Shown here: positions 42,135 through 52,038 of the stretch, in pieces
How the letters are laid out: every line of letters starts with the position of its first letter
How positions within the stretch are numbered: the first letter of the stretch is position 1
Source: Pontibacter sp. G13
GTDB lineage: Bacteria; Bacteroidota; Bacteroidia; J057
Assembly (NCBI RefSeq): GCF_031851795.1
Contig: NZ_CP134698.1
Coordinates: 28,895-92,894 of the forward strand
Reading direction: 5' to 3'
Length of the DNA stretch: 64,000 nt
Program-made: the position numbers and the translations under genes
Notes under the pieces: generated by a model
The model's database searches: none
Seen by the model: the letters and a program-made list of their open reading frames with translations, nothing else
Told to the model about the DNA's origin: nothing

Positions 42135-43469
42135 ATGCGCTCCGAACGGACTACTAGCTCTCTCCGAATTTCCGGATGGATCCTCCTATGCCTCACAGCA
42201 CTCGCGAACCATGCCATGGCCCAAGACCCGACCTCATTTGTCCAAGTAGACGGAACCGAATTCATCCGAAACGGGCAGCCCTACCGGTACCTCGGCACCA
42301 ATTACTGGTATGGCATGCATCTGGGCGCATCTGGCCCCATCGGCAACCGCTCCCGCCTCGTCCAAGAGCTAGATCAACTCCAGCAGTTTGGCGTCCGCAA
42401 CCTACGCATCATGGCTTCCGGCGAGGGACCAGACTCGGCCCCCTTCAGGATTGTCCCGAGCCTGCAAGCTGCACCGGGGCAGTACAACGAATCCCTTTGG
42501 GAGGGACTGGACTTCCTACTGACGGAAATGGCCAAACGGGACATGGTTGCGGTCCTGTGTCTCAACAATTTCTGGCACTGGTCTGGGGGAATGGCCCAAT
42601 ACCTGGCATGGATATCGGGAGACCAGATTCCCTATCCACCTCCTGCCGAAGGAGGCTCTTGGAATGCCTACCAGCAGTTCACCACCCGATTCTACCGCAG
42701 CCCGGAAGCCCGCCAATTGGCCGACAACCACATCCGAACGATCATTGGCAGGACCAATTCCATCTCGGGAATCGCCTACCGCGATGATCCCACGATCATG
42801 GCATGGCAACTGGCCAACGAGCCACGCCCCCTCCTCCGGAAACGCGCATACCGAAAGTGGATCAGGCAAAGTGCCCAGTTGATCCGAAGCCTAGATCCCC
42901 ACCACCTGATTTCTATCGGAAGCGAAGGCAATACCGCCAATGCATTTGCAGGCACCCGATTCAAGCGGGACCAACGCATCCCGGGGATCGACTATGCCAC
43001 AGTCCATCTATGGGTTCAGAACTGGGGATGGTATGATCCGGAATCGGGGGTACCAGGGTTGGAAGCGACATTGGCGGAAGCGAAGGCCTATCTGGCCACT
43101 CACGCAGAAATAGCGAAGAAGCTGGCAATGCCCGTCGTCCTAGAGGAATTCGGGATTTCCCGAGATGGCAACAACTATGACCCGGGCAGTCCCATCCAAG
43201 TACGGGACACCTATTTCCGGCAGATCTTCGAATGGACCCTTGGTTCCGGAACATGGGCAGGCGTCAATTTTTGGGCCTTCGGTGGAATGGCATCCCCTAC
43301 AGCCCCAGGAAAGATGTGGACACCCGGCGATCCATTTGTCGGCGATCCTCCCCATGAACCCCAAGGATGGTATTCTGTCTACAGTTCCGATCTTTCTACC
43401 CTGACCTTGATCTCCGAGTGGACTCGGAAGCTCCAAACCCCCGATTCTTCTACCCCCGAGAATCGCTAA
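42135..43469 (+). CDS. GH5 endo-beta-1,4-mannanase
   Basis: 444 residues with a signal peptide (ISGWILLCLTALANHAMAQ). GH5 (mannanase subfamily 7-like) TIM barrel: FIRNGQPYRYLGTNYWYGMH at the start, acid/base Glu229 in WQLANEPRP, HLWVQNWGWY, nucleophile Glu338 in VVLEEFGISRDG, and a late W in GVNFWAFGG. It cleaves mannan outside the cytoplasm, as does the GH26 enzyme 14 kb away. No binding module or sorting domain. Confidence 0.9.
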   Translation: MRSERTTSSLRISGWILLCLTALANHAMAQDPTSFVQVDGTEFIRNGQPYRYLGTNYWYGMHLGASGPIGNRSRLVQELDQLQQFGVRNLRIMASGEGPDSAPFRIVPSLQAAPGQYNESLWEGLDFLLTEMAKRDMVAVLCLNNFWHWSGGMAQYLAWISGDQIPYPPPAEGGSWNAYQQFTTRFYRSPEARQLADNHIRTIIGRTNSISGIAYRDDPTIMAWQLANEPRPLLRKRAYRKWIRQSAQLIRSLDPHHLISIGSEGNTANAFAGTRFKRDQRIPGIDYATVHLWVQNWGWYDPESGVPGLEATLAEAKAYLATHAEIAKKLAMPVVLEEFGISRDGNNYDPGSPIQVRDTYFRQIFEWTLGSGTWAGVNFWAFGGMASPTAPGKMWTPGDPFVGDPPHEPQGWYSVYSSDLSTLTLISEWTRKLQTPDSSTPENR

Positions 43470-43502
43470 CAAGCATTGACTACCGCTTCGAACTCGACTA
43501 AC

Positions 43503-45896
43503 ATGAACAAGATCTTGACTTGCCTTTTGATCTGGGGAACGATCCTCAGTCATGTCTTTGCCCAAAACGACCGGGAATTCTGGTTTGTCGCCCCGGAGGT
43601 AGACCTGAGCCACGGGGACGATCCGATCCAGTTCCGTGTATCGGCCTTCTCGCAGGCGGCCACCGTGGAAATCAGCATGCCGGCCAATCCGGCATTCCCT
43701 GTCCAGAGCCTTCAGGTTGCTGCCAACCAGACCCAGACGATCGCCCTGACCTCCTTCAAGGATTTGGTGGAGAACCGACCCGCCAATACCCCACTCAACA
43801 AGGGCATCCTTATCACTGCTTCTACGCCCATTGCCGCCTACTACGAGGTGAGCCACACCAACAATCCCGAGATCTTCCTGCTCAAGGGAAAAAACGCCTT
43901 GGGGAGCCAGTTCAGGATACCCTCCCAGAATCGGTTCAACAACGAGCTAGGGCGACATGCGGTGGATATCGTCGCCAGTCAGAACAATACCACCATCACC
44001 ATCACCCCCTCTCAAGGAGCGTTGGGACATGCCAAGGGAATCCCCTTTACGATTGTCCTGAACCGGGGAGAGACCTACTCGCTGGAAGCGGTCTCGCAAG
44101 GCGGGCCCTATCACCTCGGAGGCACCCTGATTGAGGCGGACAAGCCCATTGCCGTGACCGAAAGCGACGATTCCATCCGCATCAACAACGGCTGGGATCT
44201 GACAGGCGACCAGCTTGTCCCCGTGGAGATCGTGGGGACCTCGTACATCGCCATTCGCGGGGAAGGCAATGCCGAGGGGGTGTATCTGACTGCCACCGAG
44301 GACCAGACCCAGGTCTTCCGCAACGGCAATCCCAACCCCTCTGCCACCATCGATGCTGGAGAGATACATTACATGCCCCTAAGCCAATCCAGCATGTTCA
44401 TCGAGACGGACAAGCCCACCTATGTCCTACATCTCAGCGGAATTGGCGACGAGGCGGGTAGTGCCCTGCTTCCGCCCCTCAACTGCACGGGGGCCGAGCG
44501 GATCGGATTCATACGGGGCCCCGGCAATGTGACGATGATCCTCCTGACCCGCAACGGCAACCAAGGATCCTTCATCCTCAATGGAGACCCCAACCTCATC
44601 CAGTCCAATGACTTTTTCGCAGTCCCCGGTACCAATGGACTCTGGCGAGCTGCCCGGATAGACGCCACGGATGTCCTCAACACCACGGGGACCAACTTCA
44701 TCCAGAATACCTCCGGGGTGTTCCATCTGGGTATCATGAACACGACCGGAACCGGATCTGGATACGGGTATTTTTCCCAGTACAACAGCCTGTATTTCGG
44801 AGGAGAACTCATCATGTGCGAAGGAGACACCCTCCTGCTCGATGCGGGAGACGACCATGACAGCTATGCCTGGCTGGATGGCAGCGACGATCAATTCTTC
44901 GCAGTGACCGATTCCGGAAAATATTGGGTAACCATTACCAACCAGACCTGCACCCTCACCGATACGGCTCAGGTGAGCGTCATCCCCGCCAATCTGGAAT
45001 TGGGTCCGGATACGGCACTTTGCCAAGGGGACAGCCTGCTATTGGACATTTCACGCCCCTATGGCAGATATACTTGGCAGGATGGGAGTACCGATGCCCA
45101 ATACTTGATCCAGTCCGCAGGAACCTACATCGGGACCCGGATCGAGGAAGGTTGCGAATCCCGCGATACCCTAAGCGTCTCCTACCGTCAGCGGCCAGAT
45201 TGGGAACTTGGACCCGACACGACCCTTTGCGACTCGCAGAGATGGGAACTGGATGCATTCTTCCCGACGGGTGCCTATACATGGCAGGATGGCTCTTCTG
45301 ATCCGACATACCTGGTAGAAACTCCGGGGACTTACTGGGTGGAAATGGTCTATCAGCATTGTCCGTATCGGGACTCGGTCATCAACCATCCAGCCTTGCA
45401 GCCCATGGACTTGGGCAACGACACCATTCTCTGCCCGGATGAGCAGATCACCTTCGACCTGTCCTTCCCCAATACCCGATACCGCTGGTCGGATGGAAGT
45501 TCCGAGCCGACCTTCACCATCGAGGGGCCCGGGCTCTATGCGGTGGAAGTATCGAATACCTGCCTGACATTCAGCGACGAGATCGAGGTCTCCCTGATCG
45601 ATTGCGATTGTTCGGTCCATGTACCCAGCGCATTCAGTCCCAATGGCGATTCCCACAACAACCTATTTGGAGCCCTTGTCCAATGTGATCGGCTGGCGGA
45701 ATTCTCGCTGCAGGTCTTCGACCGATGGGGGCGGGAGGTGTTCAGACAGGAAACCCCCGAACAGCGCTGGGATGGCACCGACCGGGGGATTCCTTGTCAG
45801 GAAGATGTCTATATCTGGAAGCTCCACTATCGGGGGAAACTCGATCGCCGATCCTCCCTGATCTGGAAACAGGGAACCGTGACCCTGATCAGGTAA
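43503..45896 (+). CDS. IgGFc-binding-like surface protein with T9SS type B sorting domain
   Basis: 797 residues from the ATG at 43503 (signal peptide MNKILTCLLIWGTILSHVFA). The N-terminal ~400 residues match the IgGFc-binding-like domain common in Bacteroidota (DREFWFVAPEV, then ITASTPIAAYYEVSHTNNPE and GSQFRIPSQNRFNN). Then come four short repeats with LGxDTxLC and YxWxDGSx, and the C-terminal ~98 residues are a gliding-motility-associated type B domain (CDCSVHVPSAFSPNGDSHNN ... FDRWGREVF). It is exported by the T9SS and attached to or released from the surface; a binding target is not known. It follows the mannanase by 33 bp and ends 3 bp from the convergent CHAT gene. Confidence 0.88.
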   Translation: MNKILTCLLIWGTILSHVFAQNDREFWFVAPEVDLSHGDDPIQFRVSAFSQAATVEISMPANPAFPVQSLQVAANQTQTIALTSFKDLVENRPANTPLNKGILITASTPIAAYYEVSHTNNPEIFLLKGKNALGSQFRIPSQNRFNNELGRHAVDIVASQNNTTITITPSQGALGHAKGIPFTIVLNRGETYSLEAVSQGGPYHLGGTLIEADKPIAVTESDDSIRINNGWDLTGDQLVPVEIVGTSYIAIRGEGNAEGVYLTATEDQTQVFRNGNPNPSATIDAGEIHYMPLSQSSMFIETDKPTYVLHLSGIGDEAGSALLPPLNCTGAERIGFIRGPGNVTMILLTRNGNQGSFILNGDPNLIQSNDFFAVPGTNGLWRAARIDATDVLNTTGTNFIQNTSGVFHLGIMNTTGTGSGYGYFSQYNSLYFGGELIMCEGDTLLLDAGDDHDSYAWLDGSDDQFFAVTDSGKYWVTITNQTCTLTDTAQVSVIPANLELGPDTALCQGDSLLLDISRPYGRYTWQDGSTDAQYLIQSAGTYIGTRIEEGCESRDTLSVSYRQRPDWELGPDTTLCDSQRWELDAFFPTGAYTWQDGSSDPTYLVETPGTYWVEMVYQHCPYRDSVINHPALQPMDLGNDTILCPDEQITFDLSFPNTRYRWSDGSSEPTFTIEGPGLYAVEVSNTCLTFSDEIEVSLIDCDCSVHVPSAFSPNGDSHNNLFGALVQCDRLAEFSLQVFDRWGREVFRQETPEQRWDGTDRGIPCQEDVYIWKLHYRGKLDRRSSLIWKQGTVTLIR

Positions 45897-45899
45897 TCG

Positions 45900-48332
45900 C
45901 TATCTCGCGACCTCCAATCTCAGCCATTGCCATCCGGTTCCTCCGGCATTCCGGCCCTCTCTGACCATGGCACGGAAAGCCTGGGGAACCGACATTCCAG
46001 CATCGAGTTGCTCATAGAATTGCACCCAGTATTGCTCGGGGACCGGCTGCACAGCGCGGACCACATAGGGACATCCCGCTTGGAGAAAGGCTTTGACTAG
46101 ACGGCCCATCCCCACATGACCGGGCGATGGCATGGATTGGGGAGCTAGGCAAACCACCTGAGCCTGCAACTGGCGCTGAGCAATCGACGGCGCCCACATC
46201 TCCAATCGCTGTTCGGAAGGGGCGGAAACGGAAATATGAATCCGGGCAACCTCCGATATCTTCTCCATGAATCCCGCCAGACTATCCCGTCCCAAAATGT
46301 GGAAGGCATTCGCATAGGGTTCATCATCCAACCATTCCGGGAGATATTCACGCACACTTCCGGGATTACCTGATGCGCCTAACTGGGATGCCACATTCCG
46401 GCTTCCATCAAACAACCCATACCAATCAGTCCCTTCGGAACCGATGGAGGCTGGATCGGGAGAAATAAGGGGATGGAACCGATGTACGTCGAGATCGGAA
46501 TGGGGCCCTACTGACCAGATTGCCTCAAACGGAAATTGCTCCCATTGAGCGTCATGTACTAGGATGATCCGGTCAAGCCCTTCCAATAGAGAATCCAAGG
46601 GAGCAAGCTGTCGCCAAACCCGATTCCATGCAGAATCCCCTTGAATCAATCCCATATTCATCGGGCCAGTTCCTTGCCAATCTGCCAGATGCACCAATTC
46701 CTGCCGATTTTGCCCCAGCACCAGTGCATACCAGTTGGCGGAGTCCCCACGTACCAATGCCACCCCGGCGGTCGCTGGGGGGAGTTCCTCTCCCAGTTGC
46801 CCCGGCTCCGACCATGCGAAATATTCCGGCGAAAGGCGCCGAGCCGAATCCAACATGCCCGCATACTGTCGCTGTACCAGAGCTAGACTATCTAGCAAGA
46901 CCGGCAAGCTCGATGGAGTCACATAGGCCATTCGGTTGCCCAGGACATGGCATTTGAATGCCCATCTCCGTTCCACTTCCAGCCACTCGGAGTCAAGCAC
47001 TCCCAGCAAATCCCGCCGGGCGTGAAACAGATCCCGTTCGTGTTTGAATAGACCGATTCGCTGAATCTGGTTCACAAGCATTTGGAGGGCCTTGGGAGAT
47101 CCGCCGGCATGATACTGGTCCGCCCAGAATCCCGCAGTTTCCTGATAGTGCTCCAGCAATGCCCGTTGATCCAATATCCAATCCGGTTCGAAATATTGGA
47201 GTTCCCGGACCTCCATATTCCACCGATCGGCCGCCAGCGCCATCTCCCTGGATCGATCAAGCCACTTGTCCACCCCAGTAGTCCCATATCGGGCCTGGGC
47301 AACGCTCGTCAGATGGGCCAGCGCGAGGAACTTGAGTTCCAAGAATTCGGGGGCGGGAACTTCCAGTGTATAGGATTCGGTCGCCAGATGGTGATCCACC
47401 AGATCGAGTAAGCTCCGATGATAGAGCCAGGCGCGATTCCACTCGGCCTCTGCCTCGGCCAGGGTTCCCAGTGCCAGATAGGCCTTCCCCTGCAAAACGA
47501 GACGATGCTGGGGAAAGAGATCCAATGCGGAAACGAAATACTCCTTGGCCTCCGGAAAATGCCCCAGTCCCTGCTCGATCTGTCCCATCTGCAGGCGCAA
47601 CTCCCCTTCGAGAATGGGTTGCGGAGGCTGGAATAGCGAGACCATCGATAGAGCCGAATCCGTATGGCTACGGGCCTCTTCCCAGTTTTGGACCTTGACC
47701 TGAAGGGACCCCATCTTGGCATGTGCCTCGATCGCCCGCTGCGAAACAGGATGGGTACGGTAGATCTGCAAAGCGAGCCCCAGGTAGCGGATCGCCACCT
47801 CGGTTCGCCGTTGTCGGGCGTACAGATCGGCAAATTGGATATACAGACTCGCCACTTGCCGTGCAGGAAAGGGGTCCATCTGGAAATATCCTCCCAGCGC
47901 ACGACTGTAGGCCGAAAGCCCTTCCTCCCAATCGGCCAAGTTGGTCCGGATATCTCCCAAGACCCGATAGCATTGCAAGACCAAGTCATCCTGAGGGGCC
48001 TGATGCTGCTGGCGAATGGAAAGCGCTGCCCGGATCTGATCCAATGCCGCCTCGTGAATCCCCATTTCATTGAGGATGGCAGCATGCTGGAAGTAGATAT
48101 TGCCGGTCAACGGGTGGGCTGGATCCAGATGCTTGAGTGCCAAGGCCAGGGTTTCCGAAGACTGGTGCTCAGCCAGATAGAGCTGATCTGTCTGGATGAG
48201 CTTCAGGATGATGGAATAGCGATACCGGATCTCATCTTCCCAGTAGGGACTGCCGGATTGTGCCGAGCCCAGATGGCAACTCAGCACCAGGCACAACAAG
48301 GATAGGGTTCTGACAATGGCGGAGAGGTTCAT
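45900..48332 (-). CDS. Exported TPR protein with a degenerate CHAT domain
   Basis: 810 residues from the ATG at 48332, which starts a signal peptide (MNLSAIVRTLSLLCLVLSCH). About ten TPR-like helical pairs fill residues 40-420, then a coiled linker, then a CHAT-like caspase fold (about 520-810, with GRLVKAFLQAGCPYVVRAVQ and a final FYEQLDAGMSVPQAFRAM). The catalytic dyad appears lost: the usual HxxxHG is RIHISVSAPSEQ, and the usual Ser-Ala-Cys strand is VVCLAPQSMP. Probably a scaffold or binding domain, not a protease. Exported location also sets it apart from cytosolic defence CHAT proteases. Confidence 0.75.
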   Translation of the reverse strand: MNLSAIVRTLSLLCLVLSCHLGSAQSGSPYWEDEIRYRYSIILKLIQTDQLYLAEHQSSETLALALKHLDPAHPLTGNIYFQHAAILNEMGIHEAALDQIRAALSIRQQHQAPQDDLVLQCYRVLGDIRTNLADWEEGLSAYSRALGGYFQMDPFPARQVASLYIQFADLYARQRRTEVAIRYLGLALQIYRTHPVSQRAIEAHAKMGSLQVKVQNWEEARSHTDSALSMVSLFQPPQPILEGELRLQMGQIEQGLGHFPEAKEYFVSALDLFPQHRLVLQGKAYLALGTLAEAEAEWNRAWLYHRSLLDLVDHHLATESYTLEVPAPEFLELKFLALAHLTSVAQARYGTTGVDKWLDRSREMALAADRWNMEVRELQYFEPDWILDQRALLEHYQETAGFWADQYHAGGSPKALQMLVNQIQRIGLFKHERDLFHARRDLLGVLDSEWLEVERRWAFKCHVLGNRMAYVTPSSLPVLLDSLALVQRQYAGMLDSARRLSPEYFAWSEPGQLGEELPPATAGVALVRGDSANWYALVLGQNRQELVHLADWQGTGPMNMGLIQGDSAWNRVWRQLAPLDSLLEGLDRIILVHDAQWEQFPFEAIWSVGPHSDLDVHRFHPLISPDPASIGSEGTDWYGLFDGSRNVASQLGASGNPGSVREYLPEWLDDEPYANAFHILGRDSLAGFMEKISEVARIHISVSAPSEQRLEMWAPSIAQRQLQAQVVCLAPQSMPSPGHVGMGRLVKAFLQAGCPYVVRAVQPVPEQYWVQFYEQLDAGMSVPQAFRAMVREGRNAGGTGWQWLRLEVAR

Positions 48333-48744
48333 GCAGTGTAAACCGTTTAGCTTCCCCAAGTTAATATTACCTAGCAAGCAATGATACAAATAGGCAAAAT
48401 GATCCATCGATTCCCCCTAAAATAGATGCTCACGCCCGACCTGCATAACGGATACTCCCTCAAGAAACGACAGGAGGTTGCCCCATCTTTACCTCTGTCT
48501 TAGCATCCGCCAAAACCCACAACAAGTCACTGACTTACAGGAGATTGAAAATCAAAAAGCAGCACATATATCCGCATGTAAGCCTGCTGACGTGGAAAAC
48601 CCACGGATAATCTGGGGAAAATTTAACTCCCTGCCAGTCAATAGTTAATGATGTTAGGTATTTTTACGCCAGTCAAATGATCGGGATGAAAAACGAGTTC
48701 ATCGTAGATTCAGGTTGTAAGGGCATACCAACGCGATCAAATCT
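48333..48744. other. Intergenic region upstream of the lytic transglycosylase
   Basis: About 410 bp without a gene. The only structure noticed is a 9-bp direct repeat GCCAGTCAA at 48633-48641 and 48668-48676, 35 bp apart, ahead of the transglycosylase gene. No tRNA, terminator or canonical promoter was seen. Confidence 0.5.
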
Positions 48745-49476
48745 ATGGCAAACAATCCCTACCCTCCCCGCAGGCCACAACGGCAATACGTGACCATCTC
48801 CCTGCCCCGGATTCCGGCGCAGGCGGTCAAGCCCCTGCTCTGGATCGGCCTGCTGATCGGGTCCAACCTGTTCACCAGCTGGTGGATGCGGGATCGGACT
48901 CCGGAGCCGCTTCAGGTTACCGAGACCGGCCAGCATCAGGCACTTTACCTGATGGAGAAGGCCAACCGGTATGTCTCCGATCCCGTGGAGTTCGAATTGC
49001 GGGTACGGGAGATCGGCCGGCAGCTCCATGTGGCCCCTGAGTGGCTCATGGCCGTGATGTACGCCGAATCCAGCTTCAACGCCTCGGTGTCCAACCGCAA
49101 GGGAAGTGGGGCGGTGGGCCTCATCCAGTTCATGCCCCAGACCGCCAAGGAACTACAGGTGACCACCGGCTCCCTGCGCAAGATGACCCCCGAGGACCAG
49201 CTCGACTACGTGCATCACTACTTCCAGATGGTGCGGGAGCGATATGGAGACTACGAAAGTCTCACGGATCTCTATCTGGCCGTCCTGTATCCACGGGCTC
49301 GCACAGGCGACCAGTGCTACACCCTCTATGCCAAGCCCTCCAAGGCCTATCGCCAAAATGCCCCGCTGGACGAGAACCGCGACGGCAGCATCACCGTCTC
49401 CGACATCGACCTGCGGATGCGGCGGCTCTTTCCGGCGGCCTACCAGATCCTAGGCCCTCCCGAAGTCCACTCGTAA
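48745..49476 (+). CDS. Membrane-anchored lytic transglycosylase (SLT domain)
   Basis: 243 residues: a short Pro/Arg-rich N-terminus, one membrane helix (about 30-46, LLWIGLLIGSNLFTSWW), then the SLT goose-type lysozyme domain with catalytic Glu in VMYAESSFNASVSN, followed by GAVGLIQFMPQTAKEL. A C-terminal ENRDGSITVSDIDLRM segment looks like a Ca-binding EF-hand-like loop. It cleaves peptidoglycan glycan strands from the outer face of the inner membrane. Such genes often serve conjugation or secretion; here no such partner is adjacent. Its stop lies 5 bp before a dispersed repeat. Confidence 0.82.
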   Translation: MANNPYPPRRPQRQYVTISLPRIPAQAVKPLLWIGLLIGSNLFTSWWMRDRTPEPLQVTETGQHQALYLMEKANRYVSDPVEFELRVREIGRQLHVAPEWLMAVMYAESSFNASVSNRKGSGAVGLIQFMPQTAKELQVTTGSLRKMTPEDQLDYVHHYFQMVRERYGDYESLTDLYLAVLYPRARTGDQCYTLYAKPSKAYRQNAPLDENRDGSITVSDIDLRMRRLFPAAYQILGPPEVHS

Positions 49477-49481
49477 CCAAT

Positions 49482-49642
49482 GTGCAGCTGGCTCGTGCGG
49501 GGTGAGGGATGGGAACGGTGCGAGGCACGAGCAGTCCGGAGCCTTCAGCGGAGGACGGAGCGCAGCGAACCCGTGGAACAGCCCGACCCGGCGACTCATC
49601 GGCCCGGCGGAGGTCAACTGCCCAGCACGCCGGGGCACCCCC
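49482..49642 (-). repeat. Dispersed intergenic repeat, copy 1 (reverse orientation)
   Basis: Reads on the minus strand as GGGGGTGCCCCGGCGTGCTG at one end and CCGCACGAGCCAGCTGCAC at the other, with GTCGCCGGGTCGG between. The same order of blocks is seen in the copies at 52704 and 62955. This copy is the most diverged in its middle part. Confidence 0.7.
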
Positions 49643-49725
49643 AACTCCCCGGCGATATCCCAAAACAGGGACTCGCCTCCATGCCGGAGACAAGTCCCTG
49701 TCGTATTTTCAAATCAGACCGGAAG

Positions 49726-50703
49726 CTATCCAATCTGGGAACCGATGCGTTCGAGCAAAGCCTTGGTGGCCTTGATACCCTCGTATTCGCTGAGCTTGCT
49801 GCCCTCGTACTCGACCCCGATATATCCGGTATATCCTGCATCCTTGACCAACTGGAGCATCTTGGCGTAGTCGGTATGGATCTCATTGCCCTGCTCGTCG
49901 AAGTCGTGGCTCTTGGCGGAGACGCCCTTGGCAAACGGCATGAGCTGCTGGAGTCCCAGATAGCGGTCGTATTCGTCGTCGCAGCCATCCTCTCCGCGGG
50001 TGATGCAGAAATTGCCGAAATCGGGCAATGTCCCGCAATTGTCCATCCCTACCTGGCCAATCGTGCCGGACAACCACTCACCGTTGGAAGAGTAGCCGCC
50101 GTGATTCTCCACAATGACATTGAGCCCGAAATCCTGAGCAAAGGTCGATAGGCGGCCCAGACCATCCACCGCAGCGGCCTGCACTTCCTCGGCAGTTCCC
50201 TTGCCGGCGGCATTGACGCGGATGGAGTGGCATCCCAGTTTCTTGGCGGCCTCTACCCAGCGGTAGTGGTTCTCCACGGCCTTGATCCGTTCTGCTTCGT
50301 CGGTGGCTCCGAGATGGCCTTCACCATCGATCATGATCAGGACGTTTTGCACGCCATGGTCGCTCGCACGCTTGTTGAGTTCCTGCAGGTAGGCATCGTC
50401 CTGTGCCTTGTCCTTGAAGAACTGGTTGACATATTCGACGGCGGAGATCCCGAATTCCTTCTGGGCGATCATGGGGAAGTCGAGGTTGTCCATCTTGCCG
50501 TCGAAGAGTTCCTTGTGAAGGGACCACTGGGCGAGCGAGATAGAGAAGAATAGGGGCGTGGAGACTTCGGCGACGGCCACGGCCTGGTCGGAGGTCTGTC
50601 CGGCGTTTTCTCCGGCGCAGGCCTGGAGGAACCAGGACCCGGCCATGACTCCGGCTCCGGCAAATGCAGATTTTTTCAGGAAGTCCCTTCGGTTTTGGGG
50701 CAT
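49726..50703 (-). CDS. Tat-exported lipoprotein, sugar phosphate isomerase/epimerase-like TIM barrel
   Basis: 325 residues. N-terminal twin-arginine signal (NRRDFLKKSAFAGAGVMAGS) ending in a lipobox (FLQAC), so a lipoprotein made folded. The body is an AP-endonuclease-2-like TIM barrel: SLAQWSLHK at strand 1, GCHSIRVN, LNVIVENHGG (metal-ligand Glu/His region) and GYIGVEYEGSKL near the end. Bacteroidota have many such exported xylose-isomerase-like proteins of unknown substrate. A 7-bp hairpin (50734-50751) lies just upstream. Confidence 0.82.
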   Translation of the reverse strand: MPQNRRDFLKKSAFAGAGVMAGSWFLQACAGENAGQTSDQAVAVAEVSTPLFFSISLAQWSLHKELFDGKMDNLDFPMIAQKEFGISAVEYVNQFFKDKAQDDAYLQELNKRASDHGVQNVLIMIDGEGHLGATDEAERIKAVENHYRWVEAAKKLGCHSIRVNAAGKGTAEEVQAAAVDGLGRLSTFAQDFGLNVIVENHGGYSSNGEWLSGTIGQVGMDNCGTLPDFGNFCITRGEDGCDDEYDRYLGLQQLMPFAKGVSAKSHDFDEQGNEIHTDYAKMLQLVKDAGYTGYIGVEYEGSKLSEYEGIKATKALLERIGSQIG

Positions 50704-50924
50704 AGCGATTCGTAGTTTCTAGTGTTTTGGCTTCCCCAGCCACTGCTGGGGGGATTCTTTTCAGATGTCGGAATGTACAAAAAAACTCCCCATTTACCGT
50801 CCTGCACCTTCCAGTTTCCCCATTCGGCCGGTTGCTTCGAAACCTCGTCATACAATTTCCGGACCGGGGAGTTAATAGAATCGGAAAGACCACTTTATCC
50901 TTCTCATTCTGAATTCACAACTCC

Positions 50925-51557
50925 ATGACCCGATTTCTGACGCCCCTCATCCTCTTCCTCTTCCTCTACATCCTGCCCCTTCAGGCCCAGCAATCCGACT
51001 GGAAACTCGAGAAGTCCAAGGACGGGATCGAGATCTATACCCGTTCGGTTCCCGGCTCCGGCTTCAAGGAATTCCGGGGCATCGCCCAGCTCGAGGGCTC
51101 GCTGCAGTCCGTCGTGGCCGTCCTGCAAGATGCCGACAAATTCGAGGACTGGATGCCCAGCACCAAGCGCTCCAACCTGATCGAGGCCCCTTCGAGCGGT
51201 CACAAGATCATGTATGTGGAGACCTCGGCGCCCTTTCCCGTATCCAATCGGGATGGCGTCTATCACTATACATTTGGGGATGTCACCGATGCGGGCAGCC
51301 GCGTCGAGATCGATGTGCAGGCCGTCCCCGGCCATCTACCCGAAAAGAAGGGGATTGTGCGTATCCAGCATACGCAGGGCAAGTGGGTGATCACCCAGAC
51401 GGCTCCCGACCGGGTACAGGTGCTCTATCAGGTGCATTCGGAGCCGGGCGGAAGCATCCCCAGCTGGTTGGCCAACAGTGCCGTGGTGGACATCCCATTT
51501 GAGACCCTCAAGCGCCTACAGGAGCGCATCCGGATGCCCGAATATCAAGTACGCTAG
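50925..51557 (+). CDS. Secreted START-domain protein
   Basis: 210 residues with a signal peptide (MTRFLTPLILFLFLYILPLQ). The rest is one START-like lipid-binding domain: DWKLEKSKDGIEIYTRSVPG at the start, FEDWMPSTKRSNLIE and WVITQTAPDRVQVLYQVHSE later. Known: START domains bind hydrophobic ligands in a deep pocket. No partner is evident. It ends in a 4-bp CTAG shared with the stop of the convergent gene. Confidence 0.85.
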   Translation: MTRFLTPLILFLFLYILPLQAQQSDWKLEKSKDGIEIYTRSVPGSGFKEFRGIAQLEGSLQSVVAVLQDADKFEDWMPSTKRSNLIEAPSSGHKIMYVETSAPFPVSNRDGVYHYTFGDVTDAGSRVEIDVQAVPGHLPEKKGIVRIQHTQGKWVITQTAPDRVQVLYQVHSEPGGSIPSWLANSAVVDIPFETLKRLQERIRMPEYQVR

Positions 51558-51883
51558 TTCTCGTTCAACACCACATGGCTCGCCCGGTGTGTCCCCAGCT
51601 GATGCTGGCGGGCCTTCCGGCGGACCTGGGCCGCCCATAGGTGGGCACAGCCGGCTCCGGCACAGACCTTCACGCGTCTCCGCTCCAGACGCATCGGATC
51701 AAATCGGCAGACCCGGATCAGATATACCTCCCAATGATTTCCCGACTCGACCACCTGCGTCAGCACATGGGCCTCACGCATCCAGTCCCGCATCTGCAGA
51801 AACAGCAAATCCAGGGAAGTACCGAGCCTTCCGGGCACCGGCATGTGTCGGAAATGGGGAAAATCACTTTCGGAATAAGGCAT
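51554..51883 (-). CDS. Small basic hypothetical protein
   Basis: 109 residues from the ATG at 51883; the frame is open further upstream, but that part reads across an AT-rich intergenic stretch. The protein has a FRHMPVPGRLG beginning, an aromatic middle (SGNHWEVYLIRVCRFDP) and a basic tail with VCAGAGCAHLWAAQ. No domain recognised. Its stop overlaps that of the convergent START gene. Real coding is likely but not certain. Confidence 0.5.
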   Translation of the reverse strand: MPYSESDFPHFRHMPVPGRLGTSLDLLFLQMRDWMREAHVLTQVVESGNHWEVYLIRVCRFDPMRLERRRVKVCAGAGCAHLWAAQVRRKARQHQLGTHRASHVVLNEN

Positions 51884-52038
51884 ATACCTGAGGTTGAATC
51901 TAGCTAGCGGTCGCAAATATACGGATATTTCACCGAGTGGGTAGTCCGGTAAGTGTACCAAAATCGCGGGTTCGGCAACTTCGCCCGTCGATTTATGGCC
52001 CGATTTTTTCCCGTAACTTGATCCTGAATCCATATTCC

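Noticed and set aside
49480..50151. A 223-codon plus-strand frame covering the dispersed repeat and part of the isomerase gene
   Set aside because: It crosses a non-coding repeat and then lies antisense to a clear Tat lipoprotein gene.
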